Origin: Nematostella vectensis
Taxonomy: Eukaryota > Cnidaria > Anthozoa > Actiniaria > Edwardsiidae
Assembly: GCF_932526225.1 (NCBI RefSeq)
Contig: NC_064045.1
Span: forward strand, 8,496,138-8,560,137
DNA: 64,000 bases
Direction of reading: 5' to 3'
In this document: positions 58,835 through 64,000 of the stretch, piece by piece
Layout: each line of letters opens with the position of its first letter
Position numbering within the stretch: the first letter of the stretch is position 1
Position numbers and translations under genes: made by a program
The notes under the pieces: generated by a model
What the model was told of the DNA's origin: nothing
The model's database searches: none
Seen by the model: the letters and a program-made list of their open reading frames with translations, nothing else

Positions 58835-59705
58835 CATGTCAATCACGCGCGCACGAATAGCCAATCAGGATAGAGATGGTGCAATAACAGCCATGTGGTC
58901 TCACAAATGTCCCACAAAAGTCGGCAATCGACGCCGAAAAAGATTGGTTTGAGATATTTTTCTGCGAATCTGGACAAGCAAATAAGCATTTTCCGGTCAG
59001 CGTAGAAAGTGTAAGTGTAAGTCCTACCATTAAGCTTGTGTTTGATATTATACCTAGGTTACTTCAATTACATATAGAAATGAGACTTTCGTTTGTATTT
59101 GTACTGTAAATCTTGACGTTTGCCGATAAAACTTGTAGTTAGAAGTCGGTCGTAAACAGCGAATTCGTCTTTCTCTTCTGATTTCCCCCGCACTTAAATC
59201 ACTGCAAGGTGACAAAAAATAGCTTTGAAAACACATAAACACTTAGTACCTACCGTAGAGAGTACCGCTTTACCTGATCATTTCCAATTTTTCGTATTTT
59301 AAGCTGGATTCGTGCCGTTTCCATTCAACAACCAAACTCGTAGTTATCTATTTCTATGCTTCATTCTCACAAGATTTTCACCAAGCTTGGACAACAAGAC
59401 AAGTTTCCATCATGTTAGGTTACTGTGGTTTAATTTCCAAGTCGCAGGAAAACCCCTATAAACATCTGTATTTAAAATACCTCCGGGCAGGACTCACTGA
59501 CCTCATCCGACATGTTGTACAATTTTATGGGACTTTTGTGGGACATTTGGGTTGCACTTCACTGGCTTCTATTTGCTGCTTTCTGATTGCAATACACCAA
59601 AAGTTTTTGGTGTATTGTATTCATTGTTTTGGAACGAGATCGCGACAGTTTGGGCTTTTTGATTCTACTGCTTTCTGATTGGATATTCGTGCGCGCGTCG
59701 GAAGC
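58835..59705. mobile_element. Inverted-repeat element, about 870 bp
   Basis: CACGCGCGCACGAATAGCCAATCAG at the left is inverted near 59675-59700 (CTGATTGGATATTCGTGCGCGCG), and CAAATGTCCCACAAAAGTC (about 58905) is inverted at about 59531 (GACTTTTGTGGGACATTTG). An AATACACCAAAA hairpin (about 59589-59617) sits in the right arm. No ORF of interest inside. Confidence 0.6.
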
Positions 59706-59709
59706 TGTA

Positions 59710-60370
59710 CTGTAGTCAGTATAAAAAAGAGGGCTTTTTCGAAACCGTTAGTAGTAAAGTACACTTTTTTGTTCTATTTTTCAGTCTATTTTTCAGTTGG
59801 TGGGCCGTTCTTATTTGTGGAGCCTTTCAAGGCTGAAAATGTTCTTAACATTGTATAAGACGTATAAGACTGCTCATTTTGTTTACGCTGACTGGACGAA
59901 GTCGATTGATTATCTTCATTTCCATGCATGGAACCGCACGTAAAGAGAACGGCGTCTAAACTAGGCCTTACTGGAATAATTTCGCTTCCGGAGCCATGCT
60001 CGCCCGAGCGTTACCAAAGGGTGAGCGCTTTTAGTACTTTAAGAACTTCGCAAAAGAAAACCTTTTGATTACCGAGTCTCTAATTTGTTAGTTTTGTTAG
60101 TGGTTTATGATGGAGTTTACACCCTTTTGTAACAGGTGATGATTGGCTATCAACACCGGCGTGTTATGACAGTTCCTGGATGGCACGTGATTAGACATTT
60201 CTTAGGAAAGCCTTGTTTCACCAGTTAACTACCTATTATCACATCATACCACCCTTTAAAAAGCAATACACAAAAGGAGTCCTAGTATATAATCACTGCT
60301 TGAAAGGAGTCTACATATCCGCCATTTACGCTGCAATTTTAGACTTGTTGATAACTGATCAACCGAGGAA
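59710..60370. other. Intergenic; upstream region of the ORF at 60377
   Basis: No gene seen. TATATAAT at 60286-60293 is a possible TATA element about 90 bases before the next ATG. Confidence 0.35.
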
Positions 60371-60376
60371 TGGTCC

Positions 60377-61162
60377 ATGTGCGAGATTTTAACAATGTCG
60401 AAGCCGGAGCAAGAACTGGCAAGAACGCCAGCAGTTTTCACAAGGCACTTGAACAGGCGTGTGTCTGTTCAGAATAACAGTTTGGCAAGCGACTGGGACC
60501 GTACAAGAGCTGCGATAGAGCGGGAAAAGGCACGCAAGGAAAGCCGACTTGATGTTGATAGAGCGGAATGGATGAACTACAGTAAGCAAATACGGGTGAC
60601 CACCGGCCGTTTGCACGAAGACGAGCAAGTCAGTCTACCAGTTCTAGAGGATGCGAGGTTCAGAAGGACCAGCAGCGCTAGGAAGCATGGAGAACCAGTC
60701 AAGAACTCAACGCCAAACCATCCCGTTCCGCCAGATCTAACACGAACCACTAGCAACTCAGAGCACAAAAGAATGTCACGTCGAATGTCGAGTCTTATTT
60801 TATTTGAGTTGCAAAATAATAAAGACTCATTCATAAGTCAAGTCTTAAACATTCGGAAACGCTCTACGACCGATAACACATTGCCTGAAATGGCGGTAAT
60901 TCAAGAGGATACCAAAAGCCACTTGAGTCTACAAGAAGGCGATGAGCTGCCAATCAAATTGCCACCTTTGGCGTTGCTAAGGTTACCAAGAGTGTACACA
61001 ATAGGCGCCAGGCCTGTTCAGCCACAAACATTTGAGAGAGACGATAGTTTTGTGAAAAAGGCGACTGGTCAAGACATTAAATACGAGGAGATCAAGTTTT
61101 GTCGCTATCTCAGGGTTCCACGTAATAGGAAAGTCGTCAAATACCGCACAAACACAATTTAA
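60377..61162 (+). CDS. Unidentified single-exon ORF, 261 codons, hydrophilic basic protein
   Basis: The frame runs from ATG at 60377 (or 60395) to TAA at 61160-61162. Composition looks coding rather than repeat-derived: charged, Arg/Ser-rich, no Cys cluster, no signal peptide or membrane segment. Notable stretches are an acidic/basic helix-like part near residues 40-65 (AAIEREKARKESRLDVDRAE) and Ser-flanked basic motifs (RRVSVQ, RMSRRMSS). No domain was recognised. A TATA-like element lies about 90 bases upstream. It could be a lineage-restricted gene, one exon of a larger gene or a retrocopy. The R-x-S-V/M motifs faintly echo those in the TMEM26 insertion about 4 kb upstream, which may be coincidence. 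Confidence 0.5.
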   Translation: MCEILTMSKPEQELARTPAVFTRHLNRRVSVQNNSLASDWDRTRAAIEREKARKESRLDVDRAEWMNYSKQIRVTTGRLHEDEQVSLPVLEDARFRRTSSARKHGEPVKNSTPNHPVPPDLTRTTSNSEHKRMSRRMSSLILFELQNNKDSFISQVLNIRKRSTTDNTLPEMAVIQEDTKSHLSLQEGDELPIKLPPLALLRLPRVYTIGARPVQPQTFERDDSFVKKATGQDIKYEEIKFCRYLRVPRNRKVVKYRTNTI

Positions 61163-62045
61163 AATGTCATAACCGCAGTTCTTTTTACGCAATCGAAGAA
61201 AGAGAGCGCTGGTTCCTCAAGAACGAAAAAGGGGGCGCTTAGAGTACGAGATTCTTGATATTAAGAGGAAAGGAAAGTGGCAAAGGTTTGCAAAAGGGAA
61301 GTCGTATCACCACTATCACGCGAATCCACGAAACAACAACAAAATGCAAATTCATTTGACATGTTTAGTAAAGTTACCCATGAAAAATGCAGGTTCTCTA
61401 AACGGATATTTTGATGGGGAATGTCAGTGAGATCAATGTCTCATAGTTCCCTGTGATAAGACTAAATGGTCTTCGCCGAGCAATCAGTGATCAAGAATAC
61501 AAGAAGTCTAGCATAATCCTGCACCACAGGCGTCTTAGTGGAAGAAAATGGTGCAGCATCGTTCAAATTTGTGGAACATTTTTTAAATTTGGCACAATGA
61601 TAGAGAATCTCGCACTGAGCAATTCTGGATATGGACCCACCCCCAAAAATGTATACTTACAGTTTAATAGAGGTGGAATCAATTTCCCTTACTTCCTCAA
61701 TAAAACCAGTACTTTTCATGCTATGGTCACGAAACTTATTCCAGTGATGCATATTAACACATGCTACAGTTTAATAAAAAAATAAACCACACCCCCTTGA
61801 TAATTACAGTTTTAGGGGTGGAATAAATTATTTCCTTTAATCAGCATTAAAACCAATACTATTTATTGTACAATTTTCAAATTCCACATAATTGTAATAC
61901 TCGTTACAAAACTTTATTCGAGATATGGACCCACGCCCAGATGTGAGTACTTACAGTTATACTAAAGATGATACGAAAGAGGCATATTGCTTAGAGTGCC
62001 TTTCAATACAAACTGAGAGCTAAGAATCCATATACTAACTTATAA
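61163..62045. other. Repeat-rich flank, no gene seen
   Basis: From about 61620 diverged pieces with ATATGGACCCAC, TACTTACAGTT and a TTTCAATAC motif recur at intervals of roughly 160 bases and continue to about 62420. Confidence 0.5.
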
Positions 62046-62420
62046 TGGTATATTGCAAGATATTTCCAACCGTATAGCCACGCCCCTATTGTACTTACAA
62101 TTATACTATAGATGGCACGCAAAAGGTACTCGCATATATAGTTTGCCTTTCAATACGAGCTATGAGCTACAAATCCACATGCTTACTTATATTGGTATAT
62201 TACCGGATATAATCAATTGCATTACAACGCCCCTATGGTATTTACAGTTACACTAGAGATGACGGGAATGAAGGTATATTGTCGCTTTTACAAAGTGCCT
62301 TCCAATACGCATTTCAAGCTAAAAATCAATATACTCGCCGATATTGGTATATTGCAGGATATAGTTAAATGTATAACCATGCCCTTATAGTACTTAGAGC
62401 CCTTCTAGAGATGGTACAGA
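62046..62420. repeat. Tandem about 160-bp units, first one inverted at the window end
   Basis: ATGGTATATTGCAAGATATT, CCAACCGTATAGCCACGCCC and TGCCTTTCAATACGAGCT mark the units. The first unit (62046-62160) recurs as an inverted copy at 63887-64000, so the 62046-64000 interval is bounded by inverted repeats and may be a transposable element; it could extend beyond the window. Confidence 0.65.
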
Positions 62421-62429
62421 TGGAGTTTA

Positions 62430-63886
62430 AAGAAAAAAAGTCCTTCCATTCGAACTGCACGTGACAATTGCACATACTAACACTGTTTCACAAATGTTTG
62501 GTCTATCAAAATACAAAAAACGTGCAGGGAATTGCCCATATGGCATTAACAGTTCTAGATGAGATGAAACAAATTGACCTTTTTTTAAAAAAGCTAGGAA
62601 GCTGAAATTAATAGAGACTGTTGCATTTAAGATAATCATTAAGAACGCCGCGACACTAATAAAAAACGAAAAATAGGCAATATACTGAAGAATACTTTAC
62701 TGGGGTGGGGCCCCATAAGCATGTGGGTTTATCAACCCACATGCTCAACATCTGTTCCCGTGTCCATCGGACAAGCACTGTTGATAAAAACAAAAAAAAA
62801 AAACGTTTCAGTGAGCCATTTAGTTTTTTTAGTTTCAATTCTTACCTGTCTCTGTTTCATTGCCACTCACAGTCCCCACCGCACCTGCACAGAGCAGTGC
62901 ATTTAAGCCCCATCTTGATGCACCTGCATCTCCTTTTGCAGCCTGTATCGGGCTGGCAGCCTCACTTTACCAGCTTGATACAGGTTGACATTGGAGAGAG
63001 CAGGCTCCTAAGAGGACGCCAGGTGCCCTTGTCGGGGATGGAGAGGGCATAACAGGCTGCACCAGGAGAGACTGCGCCCGGCAATAGCCAGCCTGGTATG
63101 CCGCTCTCTTTCAGTGCTGTAGAAGGGCGGCGAATGTAGGCGGGATTTCCAACCGCGAAATAGGCGGGATTTCCTCGCAACCATCTCCATCCGGACGTCG
63201 TTCACCGAGGAGATCTGGCTCATCTTGGAGTAGAGGAGGACAACAAAGCGTTCAAGGGTGCCGATGCTTGCCAGAACTGTTACCTTGTTTGGAAGGTCCG
63301 ATAAGGAAGTCAAAGCCGATGAGACCTCTGGAAACCAGACATTCCACGCACTCGTTTTACCTTTTCCACGAAAGAACGAGGTCTGGTCACATGAATAAAA
63401 GTTCTGAGTGAAGACAATATCAAATGCAGTTCTGAATTAATTGTTCATTGAACAAAAAAAATCGATGATGCACGTTCCTACTCAATGTCTTGAAACAAAT
63501 ACGTCCTACGTACGAAGAAAAAGACGTTTTTGATTTCGAAAAAGGCCTGATTCTTTTTACAACTAGCACATACAGCATGCATGCTTGGTATTTCAACTTT
63601 TTACAATGAAGTTATGCCTTTTTCCTGCATTTGATTTGTACTGGGAGTGGCTCTTCCTACCGTTATGACTTGCAGGTTGATAGAGCTCCATTTTGAATAT
63701 GCAGTGGTCCGATTACTCTCTCAACACCTCCCTTGCCATTTCTTCAACGTCGCAATTATTCCAATTAACAGCCAATGATAACAATTATCTCATTGTCGAT
63801 AGCACTGATAGCACATTGATCATTATTAGCGTGCTATATGTATTGTATATATTACGCATATGCTGTCTCTAGTATAATTGTAAGTT
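62430..63886. other. Interior between the inverted repeats, no gene recognised
   Basis: Short ORFs only. Around 62930-63300 the composition is less AT-rich with some protein-like frames on both strands, but none resembles a known family. Confidence 0.4.
62718..62745. other. Perfect 11-bp stem hairpin
   Basis: AGCATGTGGGT-TTATCA-ACCCACATGCT is a perfect palindrome with a six-base loop. It does not match the histone mRNA stem-loop. Its role is unknown; it may be a relic of a foldback element. Confidence 0.5.
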
Positions 63887-64000
63887 CGTATTGAAAGGTA
63901 CTCTATATAAGCGATATACCTCCTTCGTGAAATCTCTATTATAACTGTAGATACAATAGGGGCGTGGCTATACGGTTGGGAATATCTTGCAATATACCAT
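63887..64000. repeat. Inverted copy of the 62046-62160 unit
   Basis: The last about 110 bases, read in reverse complement, match 62046-62160 closely, including ATGGTATATTGCAAGATATT and ACCGTATAGCCACGCCCCTA. The window stops inside this repeat. Confidence 0.75.

Noticed and set aside
62718-62745. Histone-type 3' stem-loop
   Set aside because: Stem and loop sequences do not match the histone mRNA consensus, and no histone gene is near.
62962-63313. Possible retroelement ORF on the minus strand
   Set aside because: Short, with frames on both strands of similar quality; no reverse transcriptase, integrase or endonuclease motif could be seen.

Overview
The window is animal nuclear DNA. It has intron-rich genes with GT-AG splicing, metazoan gene families (a MAD1 checkpoint protein, an SRSF2-type splicing factor, a TMEM26-type membrane protein), a Penelope-like retroelement fragment and many small foldback elements. 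Well over a quarter of it is tandem repeat. A non-vertebrate animal is clear. A lancelet (amphioxus) is my leading guess because of the unusual exon-boundary minisatellites; a cnidarian is the main alternative. The sequence alone does not settle the species.

Layout. (1) 126-21342, + strand: the 3' part of a gene joining an ammonium-transporter (AMT) membrane core to four tandem ankyrin modules that resemble the C-terminal ankyrin repeats of animal glutaminase. Its introns hold a 4.1 kb pure GGTA tetranucleotide tract and several large minisatellites. (2) 21343-26100: no convincing gene; repeats, MITE-like foldbacks and a 42-bp satellite. (3) 26104-26474, - strand: a small basic protein resembling RPS19BP1/AROS, head to head with (4) MAD1 (MAD1L1), 26936-40530, + strand, 16 coding exons, 717 aa, complete. 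(5) 40531-46486: no gene seen; foldback elements. (6) 46487-47641, - strand: complete two-exon SRSF2/SC35 orthologue, 212 aa. (7) 48021-48750: Penelope-like element remnant with a GIY-YIG endonuclease. (8) 51722-57021, + strand: complete four-exon TMEM26-family gene, 539 aa. (9) 57240-64000: inverted-repeat elements and one unidentified 261-codon ORF at 60377-61162.

The main observation is a recurrent architecture. Many minisatellites do not simply sit in introns; they are built from a piece of DNA that straddles an exon-intron boundary, so every unit carries a copy of the 5' or 3' splice site. I see this at about a dozen junctions in three unrelated genes. Examples are about 46 donor copies after exon 9104-9210, about 98 acceptor copies before exon 39660-39797 of MAD1, and arrays on both sides of TMEM26 exon 2. 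The host reading frames stay intact because the copy next to the exon body can still be used. I recall that minisatellites anchored on exon-intron boundaries ('mirages') were reported at the amphioxus Adh locus, so the class may not be new; that recollection should be checked. The density, sizes and two-sided examples here deserve attention regardless.

The genes do not form one pathway. The AMT-ankyrin protein probably acts at the membrane in ammonium handling or sensing, MAD1 in the spindle checkpoint, SRSF2 in splicing; TMEM26 and the RPS19BP1-like protein are less well understood.
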